Assembly: GCA_029207755.1 (NCBI GenBank)
Contig: JARCOQ010000003.1
Location: 94,566,646 to 94,630,645, forward strand
DNA from: Chamaea fasciata
Lineage: Eukaryota > Chordata > Aves > Passeriformes > Sylviidae
Reading direction: 5' to 3'
Length of the DNA stretch: 64,000 bases
Within the stretch, counting starts at the first letter, position 1. Every line of letters starts with the position of its first letter. Of this stretch, positions 24,497 to 36,967 are shown in pieces. Below the pieces are notes generated by a model that was not told the DNA's origin, ran no database searches, and was given only the letters and a program-made list of their open reading frames with translations. The translations under genes were made by a program, and so were the position numbers.

Positions 24497-26269
24497 TTGT
24501 GTACCCTAGAATTGTCTGTTCTAATAGAGCTGAATTGCTTGTAGATGAATAGATACAGAAATTTGATGTATATGTAAAAAAAAATTAATGTTGCTGAATA
24601 CTGAATACCATTTTTGATGAGTGGGTCTGTGGATTGCCAGAGTGATCACCCAGAGGCAAGATTTATTGCTTAGAATTGGAACCTGTTTTTAGTGTCCCTT
24701 AAGAAGACTTCCTTAGCTTCTGTACACATGAATATAATTTCTTCAGTTGGAATAGCTTTTCTTTGGACATTTTGATGGACTTGAGGCCAGCATTGAACAA
24801 ATCCTGAATGTTAAACTGTAAGTAGATTGAGTGAAATACAGAAAATAATGCTAGAAGCAATTTTTTCTTGAATGAGTCATCTTTAAAGGGTTATTTTTCA
24901 TTGGTGCCAGGTTTTTAAATGATAAAACAGGAAAACTCACAAACAGCTGTGTAATTTTGTTGTGAGATAGTGCAGGGTAGGAAGGAACAGCTGGTAAGAG
25001 GGGAGGGAGAATGGGATATGTCACCTGCATGCACCAGACCCTGCACTGAAGGAAGTTACATTTAACCATAAATTGGGACTTCTTGGATTGGGTGGATCCC
25101 CTAAGCAGCAGACATGCCCATGTATTCATTACATGGATTTTATGAACTTATTCTGTCCCCACCTTTTTTTTTTCCACTCCATAATCATTTCAAGATTCAG
25201 ATTATGAATGAGAAAGTATTGGAAGCCATGGAAGGTAACTGGTTGCCCAAATTCCCAATAAGGGAAGAATTTTTGCATTTTCAGAAGGATCAAAATTTAT
25301 AATAAAGTACATTTTTTTGTTTATTTTTGTTCTGGTTTATGATTTGGTCTGTTAAAGGAGTCAGTGTAGTCTTGAAATACTAACAAGGAACCAGATGAAG
25401 AAATACACAAGACCACTAATCTGGCTGGTATGATTCTTATTAAAACTGGAGAACTGGGAACACCTTACCATTTTTTCCATTTATGTCTGTAGTTCTAACA
25501 TATTATGTTACACATTTATTCAAAATTTGACTATAATTAAATATAAAAGTAAATGTTCGGTTTTAATGGAAACAGAAGGCTGTTCCTTACATTGCCACAG
25601 AGGAATTCCCAGCTGTAAGCTCTAGTTTACACTTTTTCTTACATAGAAACTCTGTGTTTAGTGAATTAAAGATGAAAGTGCTTGATAAAATTTGCTGACA
25701 AGGCCAGTTTTGGAGACATCACAAGAACCTTGGGAAGCACATAATGATTTTGATAAATCTAAGAAATGGTGTGTAACAGTTAGAGGAAAACCAGTGTAAA
25801 TAGAGTCTACTCAGAAGCAAAGAGACAGATACAAAATATAGACTAATAAATATAAAATATAGCATAATAACTCTTGTTTTTTAAGAATCTGGACATTATA
25901 AATAGAAGGGAAGGAATAAAGGGAGACTTTATATCTGGATTTGCAAATGAAATCAAGGATAAGCTTTACTAATAACAAAATTTCTGAGCTAGAAATGTTT
26001 TATAGACACCATAACCCTGTTATTCTCCCCAGTTCAACCCTGGTATTTCTTAAACCAAAGCTTGTGAGAAAACTCTAATGAAACCTAAACCATATTAGAT
26101 TACAGAAAGGGATATAAGTTAGACATAAAATATCTACCTTTTTATTGTCACAAGGGAAGGCATTCGTGCTCAGATGAGAATTTTACAGAGAAATCTTTGT
26201 GGAATATTTTTGATTCAAGGATTGCTCATCTGTCAGCTAAATTTTAAGATGAAAAAGACTCATCTACAA
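24497..26269. other. Unannotated AT-rich stretch
   Basis: No gene, repeat end or RNA structure recognised. Short open frames occur on both strands without known motifs. Confidence 0.5.
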
Positions 26270-27085
26270 TGGCAAATTAGCCTTGGCCAGCAGCCAAACT
26301 CCCATCCAGCTGTTGACTCTCTTTCCATCCTCAGTGGGACAGGGCAAAAAGTAGGACGAGAGAGCTTGTGGGCTGAGATAAATTCAAGATCACTTACCAG
26401 TGACCATTACAGGCAAACCATGTTTGACTCGAGGAAAAATAATTTAACTTGTTGCCAATAAAAATAGATTCAGATAGTGAGAAACATCCATTAAACCAAC
26501 ATTCTTCCTCCCCCCTCTCCTGACTCCTCTCTTGCTCCCTGAGAAGCACAGGGGAAACGGGGAGCAGGGGCTCAGTCAGCAGACAGTGGTTCCTCTCTGC
26601 TTCTCTTTCCTTCTCACTCTTCTGCTTTGGCACAGAAGCTTTCATGAGCTGCCATCACTAGGTGAAGTCTGCTCTGGTGTGGGGTCTCCATGAGTTGCAG
26701 TTCTTCAGGGAATATTCCCCCCCCTAACATGGGGTCTTCCGTGGGCTGCAGTGTAGATGTCTGCTCCCCATATTCCCTCCACAGGCTGCAGGAGAATCTC
26801 TGCTCTGGTGCCTGGATCACTTCCTCCCCTCCTCTTCTTTTCCCCACCTCACAGGGTTGTTTCTCTCAATTCTTTTTCCTCACTCCTCAATGCCTGTGCA
26901 GTGGTTTTTCCCTCTGTTAAATAATCTTCAAGGCACTCCTGCCCTGGCCATGGCCCAGCCGCACCCTGTGGTGGGCGTTTGGATCCAGCTGGAACTGGCT
27001 GTGTCCCCTCATGGAGCCCCCGCTGCTGCCAGGGCCTGGGCACCCACACCTTACTTGCACACACACAAGGAACCAAATATAACTT
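26270..27085 (-). mobile_element. Long ERV LTR, minus strand
   Basis: Read on the minus strand this follows a long avian LTR family. A GTGTGGGTGCCCAGGCC segment is followed by TTATTTAACAGAGGG near 26920, the CTGCAGCCTGTGGAGGGAAT block at 26774-26793, and the CTATCTGAATCTATTTTTAT block near 26465. The end portion is TTATCTCAGCCCACAAGC near 26370, then a TTTGCCCTGTCCC stretch. The left end TGGCAAATTAG is a plausible reverse of the 3' terminus. The right end near 27085 is approximate, and no target duplication could be found. The same family recurs in plus orientation at 63557. All open frames in it are LTR-derived. Confidence 0.75.
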
Positions 27086-27554
27086 CTCTAACAAACACTA
27101 GAATGAGCTCAGATTGTCTTGCTATTTCTTTTTCATGCTTTACTTTATATTCTGCATGGGTTTTTTTCATTAAAAGTTACAAGTATTTTGTGAGAAGATA
27201 CAGTAGTCCTTAGGTCTGCTACTGGGTCTACTCATGAAGTGTGCAGAGAAGAGGAGATTAAAGGCAAGGAAATGACCAGTGGTTTCAACGTATAAAAAGC
27301 TTCCCACCACAGAACTGGTAAATATCCTGATGTTTGCCTGTCTTTTGGAGGAGAAAGCCTCAGTTTGGTGCTTGAAAACCTAGGGAAAAAAACTTCATAA
27401 TTCCATCTAAAAGGTTCACAATTCTTTTAAACACAACTTCAATATTGCAGATGTATGGCCACCTTCTGTTAGATGCAGAGAGAGTAACTTGACACTAAAT
27501 CCTTTCAAAAACCTTTATATTTACCATTTCCATGGTACATCCATATGTACATGC
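27086..27554. other. Unannotated stretch
   Basis: Short gap between an LTR and a CR1 tail, without a recognised feature. Confidence 0.5.
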
Positions 27555-27700
27555 CCCATCCTTGGGAAACATTCAAGAGTTGGACAGGCCTCTAAGCAAC
27601 CTCATCAAGTTGAAGTTGTCCCTGCTTCTTGCAGCACCATTGGACAAGATGACATTTAAAAGGTCCCTTCCAACCCAGACCATTCCATGATTCTGTGTTC
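27555..27700 (+). mobile_element. CR1 LINE 3' tail, plus strand
   Basis: Only the last 150 bp or so of a CR1 copy. It runs from a CCTTGGGAAACATTCAAGAG block, through AAAAGGTCCCTTCCAACCCA near 27658, to CATTCCATGATTCTGTG at the end. This is the normal 3' terminus with one ATTCTGTG unit. It is severely 5'-truncated, the commonest form of CR1 in birds. Confidence 0.88.
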
Positions 27701-28796
27701 TTTCTTAATAATATTAGTAAAATAGGATTTGAATAAATAACATAATTTTTTTAAACTCAAGTTCCTTATACCTTTTCTTTTAAATAAAAAGTAGGACACC
27801 CAAATGTCTGCTGTGATGTGGCCCTTACTCACTAGCATTTCTGCTTGTTTCCAGGCAACTGATTTAATTTTTACTCATTCTAACTTCATTCTTAACTAGG
27901 TTTGACTGTGCTTCTTCTATACAATGTATCTAATCAAGGAAAAGACACACATCCTGGGTACTTTTACACAAGTCAGGGTGCCAAGTTTGCTGTACAGTGA
28001 CAAGGAGTGAGGCAAGGAGATAAGGCCACAACCCTTCAAAGTGCTTCATGCTATATTAGCAGGGACCAGCCATCTAGCCATTACACAGGACATTACAAAG
28101 ATTGCTCTATTTCCCATTAATTTCATAAGCATCACACTGGTTTATCTGTGAATGCATGTGTATCACTTACAGTCACTTTTCTTAATAAATGATTCATATT
28201 TAATGGGAATAATAAGTGTTGCTGCAAGTTTCTAATATGGTTTTTTTTCACTGCAATTTCCTTCTCACTGTTCTTTCAAAACACTTAATCATCCATGATA
28301 ATAATTAGCAAATTCTTGTTAGCTGAAATGGAGATCATATCTTACAGCATTTGCACCAGATAAACTAGATCCATTATAACCTGTCTCAGTACTATATTTT
28401 GCAGGATACGGGAGGAAGATGCATTCCCAAAGCATAAAACTATGCATTCTTTTTTTATCATGAGTCTAAAAAAATTCCTCTTCTGATCATCTACTGTAAA
28501 TATTTTCATTTGACTTCAGTAGCACTCTGGCTTAAATAATGAAGGAGAAATGAAATACAAAAGCTGTTGAACTTCATCACAAATAATGTACAGTACCTGG
28601 GGCCATTTATGCCCTCAGTTATACATGTACTCCAATGTATGTATTTAGCATATAAGTTGGAGTATTTGGTTTAGTAAGTAATATTTTAATTTAATTAACT
28701 CTGAGAGCAGTGAAAGTCTCCTAAAATTATTCCGCTTTTTGTGGACTTTAGTACAAACCAACAGAAGATGTGAGTGAGCAAAAAAGATGGATGGAC
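27701..28796. other. Unannotated AT-rich stretch
   Basis: No open frame above 60 codons lies wholly inside it apart from a weak minus-strand one at the left edge, and I recognise no repeat. Confidence 0.5.
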
Positions 28797-29260
28797 ACAG
28801 AATTGCGGAAATGCTGAGATTAGAAGGGGCCTCAGGAGACCATTAAGTCTGACTCCCTGCTTTAGAGCAGGGTCACCTAGAACAGGATGCTCAGAACCAT
28901 GTCCTGTATCTGTCTGAACATTTCAAAGAAGGGAGACTCCACAGTGTCTCTGGACAAGTTGGGCCACTGTCACACTGTAGAAAGGTTTCTTATGTTCATA
29001 GAGAATGTCCTGGGTTTCAGTTTGTGCCCATTGTCCCATGTTCTGTCATTGGGTGCTACTGAGAAGAGCCTGTCCCTCTTTTCTCCTTTCCCTTTCATTG
29101 TGTATTTATATACAATGATAAGATCTCCACCTCCTGAGCCTTCCGTTCTCCAGAAGTTCTCCAGGCTGTGGAGAGCAGCATTTTCTCTGCTGTTCTCCCT
29201 TTTTATGTGAAGCCAATCATCTCTTTGTAGAAGGCTATCAGGTTGGTTGACATAATATTC
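28797..29260 (-). mobile_element. CR1 LINE 3' part, minus strand
   Basis: The left edge (GACACAGAATTGCGGAAATG) is the eroded reverse of the CR1 3' end. It is followed by AGAAGGGGCCTCAGGAGACC, the AGAGCAGGGTCACCTAGAAC block at 28865-28884, CAGTTTGTGCCCATTGTCCC at 29019-29038, and the gene-ward TTCTCCAGGCTGTGG segment near 29157. This is about 460 bp of the 3' untranslated region and coding end, 5'-truncated. The 107-codon plus-strand open frame inside it is antisense to the element and has no meaning as a gene. Confidence 0.88.
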
Positions 29261-31890
29261 AAGATTTAAGAATGGAAAGTCATTAATTGTAAGAGTATTC
29301 TGGCTATGTATCTTAACCTGAGTAAAAGAAGACTTTAAAAAGGATTAATCCAAACCCTTTTATCAAATACAAGTGGACTATGTACTCTTAGAAATACATA
29401 ATGAGATCCAGACCCACCAATCTGGACAATAACACAAATCCAGTTTTAGAATCCCTGAAACTAAAGCAGAAGATAATGTGGTAGTGTTTCCAGAAAGTAC
29501 ATTATCGGACATAGACAGCAAATATGTGTCACAGCATTGCAGAACCACAAAATCAATTGCTCCAAGACAGTATACCCTATCTACTATATTGATTCCTGCT
29601 TGATCCTGTGATGATAGGGCAGCAGGTGGTTGAAATTATCCTTTGCTATCTGATTCACACCTCCTTCCACTGCTATTGCTGAGAAATGAACCCTGCTGAG
29701 TTGCAAAACTGAGTGCCAAAGAAAATGAAGGTGAGGTACTTATCAATGAACAGTAAGTAGCAGCAGTGGAATTGTGCCTAATGAAGAGAGGCACAGGACC
29801 ACTGACAATATCGCACCATAGCTGTGTTACTCTGGAGTGATAAACTGGCAAGCTGCCATGATTAGGACAGGTATTGATTTAAGACAGGTACTGATTGATT
29901 TGGAGGCAGGTGCTCATAGGGCAGCTGCGTGGCTGTAATGCTCACCCAGATGTTCATCCTGTCCTTTGGAAGACAGAATGAACATAAGTGACCTTGGGAC
30001 ACAGTGCTGCAAGAATATGCTATTGCAAATCATTACAAGATAATTTCATACTCACTCTGATGTCATAGTGCAATTGTCTAAGTTCGTATGAATTTTAATC
30101 GGTTTTATATATATGTTTTCTCTTTAAAAAGGAAGCTTGCTTTTAATGTTATTATTTACCAGTGAATATAAGAAAAAAATGCAATTGTGTCATTGTTTAT
30201 GTGTTTCTCTGATGAAATACCTTCTTTTACTCTAAAACCTAGCATGTCCTCTCTGATACCAGGAAGCGCCATTCCACCATCTTTATTCCAAAATGTGATA
30301 TAAATCCAGTGAGAACTGGTCTCCAATTTATGATTTTTAAAATTCTACATCAAAATACCTTTTAATGTGACTCCCAATGGATACATTTTTAAAAGTCTGT
30401 CAAATATTGTCAAGTGATCTTCTGATAGAATAAAACCAATCCTCTCTCTTCAGTCTTTCTTAAAGTTACGGAAAGAGATGCAAGTCTTTAATATATCAAT
30501 ATTTATTACAAATATAAACCCATAAAAATAGGTACCATTATTAGAAGAACAAATATTCACTTTCTGTATGTATATGACAGAGGATGAGCTCCTTACTGAT
30601 ACTCTTACTCTTTGATCATTAGTTAAAGTGGTATTAATTATTTGTTAGTCCATTTTAATCACTTACTAACCAAAATAAAAAGAATGATGAAGACCTCTCT
30701 GCAGTCCCATGAGGTAGTAGATCTATTGAATTTAAAAGGGATCCCTTATAGAGTCCAGTCTCTTCATTGTGCAAGGGGATGCTTAGCCCAAAAAAACTTC
30801 TGAACATGCAAATTCTGGGTAATGCCATTGTTGCTGGTTATGACATCAATTGTTATGTAATGACATTAATTGTGGATGCATCTGTAGAAGAGTGAAAGTA
30901 AACTATTAAATGATTCCTAAAAGAATGACCTCCATATAGTTTTTATGTCTTAGTCTATTTCAGGGAAAGGAAAGGTTATTTCAGTAATTGTATTTCCACC
31001 CTATCGTGAATTTTTTCTGTGTTAGACATCATGCTCTCTGCAATTATGCCCTAATAACTTAGTATTGCACACAGATCCACCAAGGTATTATGTCACTTCT
31101 GGAAAATTATTTTATTTAATTTGACTTTAATCCAAGATATTATGCAACTATAATTGTATCAGAATTTTATCTTGAACTATATGCCATGAAAACACTTTAT
31201 TTTAGAAAGCACAGGAAACAATCTAAATTGTACTACAAATACAAAATACATGGCCATGAAAGTGGAAGTGGCTGGGTAGATCTAACTATTACATGAGTAG
31301 ACATATTAAGCTAGTACATAGAATTCTTAAAAAAAAAATTAGGGAAGTAAAATTTGAAACAGAAGTAAAAATAGCATATTTACTGATTCAGAATTCAAGA
31401 AGATCTGTGGGACTTCAACATAATGATACATTTTAATTAATAATTTTATTTTCTGGCAATGTAAGGTGTCATTCAGACTTACGTGAGGATTTTGAAAGTG
31501 TGTTACTTACATAACGGTCATGGATAGACACATATCTTAGATTTAATTTGTCCTGCAGATTAGGTGATGCTTATTGTAGATTTTTGACTACTGGCAGGAA
31601 AGAAAGTTTAGACATACATGTCATAGAAAGCAAGCTCAGCTCGTCTTACTGGAAGACACAGTAAGCATATCCACGTTACAATAATCATGCTGATATATCC
31701 ATACATCTGATTAGAGATAAAAACAGATGAATGTGTTTCTATTTTGTCATTATTCAGGATTATGCAAAAAGCATGTGGCCTTTCTCTATCTGAATTATTT
31801 TAAGGGTATAATTAAAATACAGAAAGGTCTTACCTCCTGCTTGTTAGTCAAAGAAAACTGATAAACTTGCAGTTTTTCATAACTTATTTA
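29261..31890. other. Unannotated AT-rich stretch
   Basis: About 2.6 kb without a recognised repeat or gene. A partial near-duplicate (GACAGGTATTGATTTAA, then GACAGGTACTGATTGATTT) lies around 29866-29902. Confidence 0.5.
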
Positions 31891-31909
31891 CCACCTTCTG
31901 AAAAGGTGG
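31891..31909 (+). other. Short perfect hairpin before the CCTT array
   Basis: CCACCTT and AAGGTGG form a 7-bp perfect stem around the loop CTGAA. It ends 8 bases before the first repeat unit of the CCTT array. Confidence 0.7.
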
Positions 31910-31917
31910 TTTATGTC

Positions 31918-32103
31918 CCTTCCTTCCTTCCTTCCTTCCTTCCTTCCTTCCTTCCTTCCTTCCTTCCTTCCTTCCTTCCTTCCTTCCTTCCTTCCTTCCT
32001 TCCTTCCTTCCTTCCTTCCTTCCTTCCTTCCTTCCTTCCTTCCTTCCTTCCTTCCTTCCTTCCTTCCTTCCTTCCTTCCTTCCTTCCTTCCTTCCTTCCT
32101 TCC
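31918..32103 (+). repeat. Uninterrupted (CCTT)n microsatellite, about 46 units
   Basis: A 186-bp run of CCTT with no interruption visible. One strand is all pyrimidine and the other all purine (AAGG/GGAA), with mirror symmetry that can adopt triplex (H-DNA) structures. It produces repetitive Leu-Pro-Ser-Phe and Lys-Glu-Gly-Arg open frames on the two strands. These are artefacts of the repeat and not proteins. The purity and length imply a hypermutable locus. Confidence 0.98.
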
Positions 32104-35100
32104 CATATTTAACTATTAAAAAGTTTCATTTACTTTGTCATCATACAATCTGTTTGTGCTCTTGCTTTAATCCTGAAATATTTTTTCAAGTAAGTTTTCA
32201 TCCCTCTATTTCTCATTTGCAATAGGAAAGGAGTAGGGTTGTACATGATGAACAAGAATCCTCAAGAGCAATTTGGAAAAGTCTTCTGCATCTACAACCT
32301 TACACATCTTGACTCTTTTAATCTCCCAGAGGAATTGATGCTGGAAAGAAAACTTGGAAAATTTGGAAAATTGCCATAGACACCAAACTTTAGCTGAAAA
32401 TGATTTCTGGAGAAAACACAAGTATTTATTTTTAAATTAAACCTCAATTTTAGCCATAGAGTAAACAGAGTAAAGCTAATATTTCGGAATATGTTTCACC
32501 CCCACTGGATTTTATATCTACTAAGAAATACACAGTACTTTTTATTTTCTGCTACAACTGACTGTAAAACGTATTTACTGTTTAGATTTACTGTAAGCTT
32601 TCAGACAATATTAGTGCCTGTAATCTTTGCTCTGGTAAACAAAACCATAGAGAAAGGGGCGTGTTGGGAAGTGGCATAGTAAATTAAACTACAGCTAAGA
32701 GTCTAATCATAATTATATGAAGAAATTATCAGAAGTAGAAATGATTCTCCTAATACATTAGTGTTCAGGAATTCAAACCTATAAATTGGCTACTACTTAA
32801 GATTATAGACTTCTTATTCTGCACACAAGCAAGTAATTAACTTTACGTTCCCTTCTTATGACTCTCAGACTCTTGTACTTTTAATTATAGGATCCAGAGG
32901 GTAGCTTTTATGTTACTATTATCTCTACTAAATTTTGAATAAAAGCTGCATTGAAACTTGATATATTAGTCATAGGTAATAGCCTGATAGCTTCTTAAAA
33001 GATGTAAAGTGCTATTCTGATAAAGTAGTCAGACATTTGGGCTTTAGTTTCCCCTTTGTACCCATACAGATACTCACTTTTTAAAATGCCAGATGGGTAA
33101 TTTAAAGTAAAAGTTTTATTTGGATTGTCTATATTGGCATGTTATAGAAGGCCAATCTAAACTTGTTGATTTCTCATGTTTCTTTAAGTTTCTATTCACC
33201 TTATCATAGCCCAAGTTTCTATACTGAAATACACAATCATTCAGTATGATATTACAGATTTGTGGAAAAGGACAATGAGAAGTTAAACTTCTTCATAGGT
33301 CTGAAATACATTAGCCTATTATTAACCTATTATATGCCATAAATATATTACAAATAGAAATCATACATTGCAGATCTGCACACTATTGTCTTGGGTTTTT
33401 TTTAAAATATAAATCGATTATTATTTGCTAAAGGTTTGTCATTGCTGCTTCTGTTAAAGGGAAAAAAGAGTCAATAAAATATCTTAAAGTGTTTTTAAAC
33501 TAAAGAAAAAGAATTCTGTGAAATGTGAGCAGCTCTGTAGTGCTGAACATTTTTAATCTTTTTTTTTCCTAACTAGTTTCTTGGATTCCCAGAGGTGCAG
33601 AGAAAACACATTTCTCAACATTCTTGGGACTGTTCCTCTTGCTGAGACTATTGCTGTTTGCACTTGCATTAGAAGGGCCTGGTAGGTGGCAAGTTCTTAT
33701 AGAAAAATATAGAAAAATAATCAAAGAACACCAGAGGCCAAGAAAAGGTTTCCATCTTCTAAATTTCACATGATGAAGATACTCCTTTTGTGTCTTAAAG
33801 ACAAGAGACCAAAGGACAGCAAACATAAACACAAAGGCTTTTGTGGCTTAGTGGCTGGAAATTGCTACCAGAATGCCCAGGATTTGGGTCCTAGTTCAAG
33901 GAATGCCTTTGCATTTCAGGTGAAAAAAAGATCTGAAATATTTTTGTAACAGGGAGCAGTACCCATGCTCCCTACCCATTAGCCAGATGTATTCTTCATT
34001 AGACTGTGCCACATGCTCCTTTCTTTGATCTTCTGTGTCTGCAACTCTTGCAATTTTCTTCTCAGTGTAGACAGCTTCATCAGGAGAGGCACAGGGATGA
34101 ATAGACTGGCCTTCTGTGTCCCTCAGAGGGCTCAAATGGCAGAAATAGGTGAGAAGTGAGCTGACCCCTCCTTCAGAGGCTTGAGAATTCCACAGGGGAG
34201 CCAACCATCTGCAAACTCCACACAGAGGGTGCCAAATCTCAGATGTGTGCTCAGCCCTGGAGAACAAATGGCTGTGTGCAAATTAACTGCAGCAACTTCT
34301 GGAGACCATACATGGGATCTGACGTGATGTAAGGTCTGTAGATAGTGCAACTAGATAAACCAATCTTTCCTAAAATGCTAACAGCACCACAATAAAAGAT
34401 GAAAAAAGATGATAAAGATGATAAAAGATAGTAAAATTAAAAGTATTAACACTGTCTGCAGCAGAACACTGTTTAATAAAATCTGGAGAGGGAGAAAGGT
34501 TACCTAAGGCCTTTTATTTATTGCTATGACTCATATAAAGAGTACTTAAGCCAGCATGCTTGTCAAAACCATCCAAAAAACCACTAAGTCACAACAAAGA
34601 CATGTCTACAGCGCCAACCACTGTTAGGGGAAGGGGAGTAGGAATATGAAGATCACAGAATGAAAATAGACAGCTGTGCACCAGCCAAAAATTCTAATAC
34701 TGAATCTGTTCACTTGTGTTTTGACAGCTTTTGGGACTGCAATGCTCTCCAGCTTTAGGGCTAGATTGAGTCCCTGCTGAGCACTGATTTTTACAATTTA
34801 TGATGCTTGCAGCAATTACATTATTTTGTATCTGTGGTGAAAATATGGGAGAGAAAAGAGAAATACATCTAACCTTAGTATTATATTTTTACCTCATGAG
34901 TATCAGATTTTTACCTCATGAAGTATGTTAGGAGAGGAGGAGGATTGCCAGGATAAAAGTTGTTTTAATCAGAACCATACTGCTTTTAGTACTGCTTGGT
35001 GGCAAAACCCTGTAAATAAACAGATATAATTTAGATGAGTGTTCAAATGGTGGCCCTATTACTTGACTGTATCATATTTTCAGGTAGGTAAATTAAATAA

Positions 35101-36308
35101 TTGAAGAAATTCCTGGCTGCACTGGTCCTTTTCACATCTCTTAGTTTAAAGGGTATTTAGCTCGGTTCACAGATTTTAGCACTTGAATAATAAAGAACAG
35201 AATAAAATCATCACATAGTTCTGTTAATATATATAATGAAAGGAGAAGTTAAAGAAATGTCAGAGATATACGATTATGAGGAAAACTCTGACCAGAAACA
35301 CAATTTTAACTTCCCCCAAAAGTCTTTTCAGTCTTAAGTATGTATTCCTTTGACTTATATTTTTATCATCTTTTACCATCTTTTGAAGCAAGACTCAAAG
35401 AACATAAATGCCTTATGATTACTTTAGGCATGTTTTAAATGCTGTCTTTTAACAAAGCAATTAGAAGAACACTCCATGCCTACCTCCCTTAGTATCTTTT
35501 GATGTCTACAGTTTTTGTGCACCACCACTTTTTCTGACAAGGGACATCAGGGCTATTAAGGAGTCACAAAATAGATATTGCCAGGGCTGTCCCCAAAGCG
35601 ATCTTTAGTGATGCGCATATCTAGAGTCTCCTCAAGACACTGATAACACTGACTTCGGAGTGATGGCATGCTAGGACTGTCAGAATTTGGGAGATCTACA
35701 CCTTAGGCTACCTTTTGTTCAGACCTTCAAGGCTGAAATTCACGTCAGCATGTCTTGGTTGTACCAGGCCAGACTGCAGTGCTTGAGCACTTTCCTTGTC
35801 CTCTGTGCTGAAGCTGACCTCTGCAGCTTCATTCAGGATCTCTGTAGAAATCATTGCAGCCAAAGAATGAAAAAGTATAATTTTCAGGAATTAGGTCTGA
35901 CTGCCACTACATTTTGCACAAGTATTCCCTAATGCAAAAGAGAAGTGTTCTTCCTAGCACGTTTTTCACTGGAAGGTGCTAGGAACATCTTCACATTCAT
36001 CCTACTGCAGTTAGTAATCATGCTCTCCCTGAGGACCCTAGGTTTGCTAATGTGTGGTTGCCTAAATTCTGCAGGTTTTCTTCTGGTATTTCTGATCATC
36101 CACTATCTAATCCCAGCTGTCTACTGGGAGAGGAGAGCTGACTCACAGACAGAGAAAGGCCTCAAGCTCTGATGTCTCATTTCTGGATGAATCAATTAGT
36201 CAATGGAACTGAAAAACACACATTGGTCCTGAGCCTTTGCCCATTATACTTCCAGGAGGCAGCATAGCTTCTACAGGAGCAATAGAAAAGGGGCCAAAAG
36301 CCACATAT
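32104..36308. other. Unannotated AT-rich stretch
   Basis: About 4.2 kb with no recognised gene or element. It contains a possible tRNA-like relic (33834-33910, listed separately) and an imperfect GATAAA/GATGAT-rich run at about 34386-34432. A 123-codon minus-strand open frame at 33896-34267 has no recognisable domain. I see no splice-flanked exon that I would defend. Confidence 0.5.
33834..33910 (+). repeat. Possible tRNA-derived relic (SINE head), weak
   Basis: AAAGGC (33833-33838) and GCCTTT (33905-33910) can pair like an acceptor stem. Just inside lies GTGGCTTAGTGGCTGG, resembling a polymerase III A box, and further on GGTCCTAGTTCAAGGA, resembling a decayed B box. The spacing of about 75 bp is that of a tRNA. 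The D and anticodon arms do not fold well and the T loop deviates, so it is not a functional tRNA. A decayed tRNA pseudogene or an ancient tRNA-headed SINE would fit; chance is also possible. Confidence 0.22.
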
Positions 36309-36967
36309 GTATGTGCTGATTTTGGCTGAGATAGAGTTGCTTTCTTTCACAATAGCTAGTATGTGGCTGCATTTTGGATTTGTGCTGAAAACAGCACAAC
36401 CTGTTGATAATCCAGCAATGTTTTTGTTGTTGCTGAGCAGTGCTCACAGAACATCAAGGCCTTTTCTGCTTCTTACCTCACCCCAACGAGTGGGCTGGTG
36501 GTGCACAAGATGTTGGCAGGGGACACTGCTGGGACTGCTGATCCCAACTGACCATAGGAATATTCCACACCATATGACATTGTGCTCTGCAATAAAACTA
36601 GTGGAAAAGGTTGGTGGGGGGATGAGCTGCTCAGGGACTGAATTGGCATAGGTTGGTAAATACTGAGAAATTGTTTCCATTTGTATCACCTGCTTTTTTT
36701 GGATTTTATTCCTCTTTGTTATATTATATTATTATTATTATTATTATTATTAGTAGTAGTAGTAGTAATAGTAGTTGTTGCTGTTGTTGTTGTTGTTGTT
36801 GCTATTGCTTATTATTATTTAATGTCAGTTGTTAAACTGTCTTTGTCTCTACCCATGAGTTTTATCACTTTTACCCTTCCAATTCTCTTTCCTATCCCAC
36901 AGGGGTGGAGTGAGTGAACAGCTATGTAGGGCTTAGTTGCTGTCTGGGCTTAAACCATGGCAGTATG
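36309..36967 (+). mobile_element. Solo ERV LTR (ERVL-like) with 5-bp target duplication
   Basis: The LTR is 36314-36962 (649 bp), with TG at the left and CA at the right, between perfect 5-bp repeats GTATG (36309-36313 and 36963-36967). Related copies would place the first base at 36312, so the start may be off by two. Family blocks in order: TTTTGGCTGAGATAGAGTTG, TTTGGATTTGTGCTGAAAAC near 36374, CATATGACATTGTGC near 36573, a trinucleotide-rich segment, then TTAAACTGTCTTTGTCTC near 36832, and a TTAAACCATGGCA end. A 5-bp duplication suits a class III (ERVL-like) element. No retroviral genes remain. The 114-codon open frame is LTR sequence. Confidence 0.92.
36721..36822 (+). repeat. Trinucleotide microsatellite cluster inside an LTR
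   Basis: Successive (ATT)n, (AGT)n and (TTG)n tracts occupy the middle of the 36314-36962 LTR. Other copies of the family have only a short T/A-rich segment at this place, so the array appears to have expanded after insertion. It yields poly-Ile/Val/Cys frames that are not genes. Confidence 0.93.

Noticed and set aside
31867..32119. Long open frames of Leu-Pro-Ser-Phe and Lys-Glu-Gly-Arg repeats
   Set aside because: They are translations of the CCTT microsatellite in different frames, not proteins.
33896..34267. 123-codon minus-strand open frame
   Set aside because: No domain or repeat homology seen, and an overlapping open frame in another frame suggests compositional chance.
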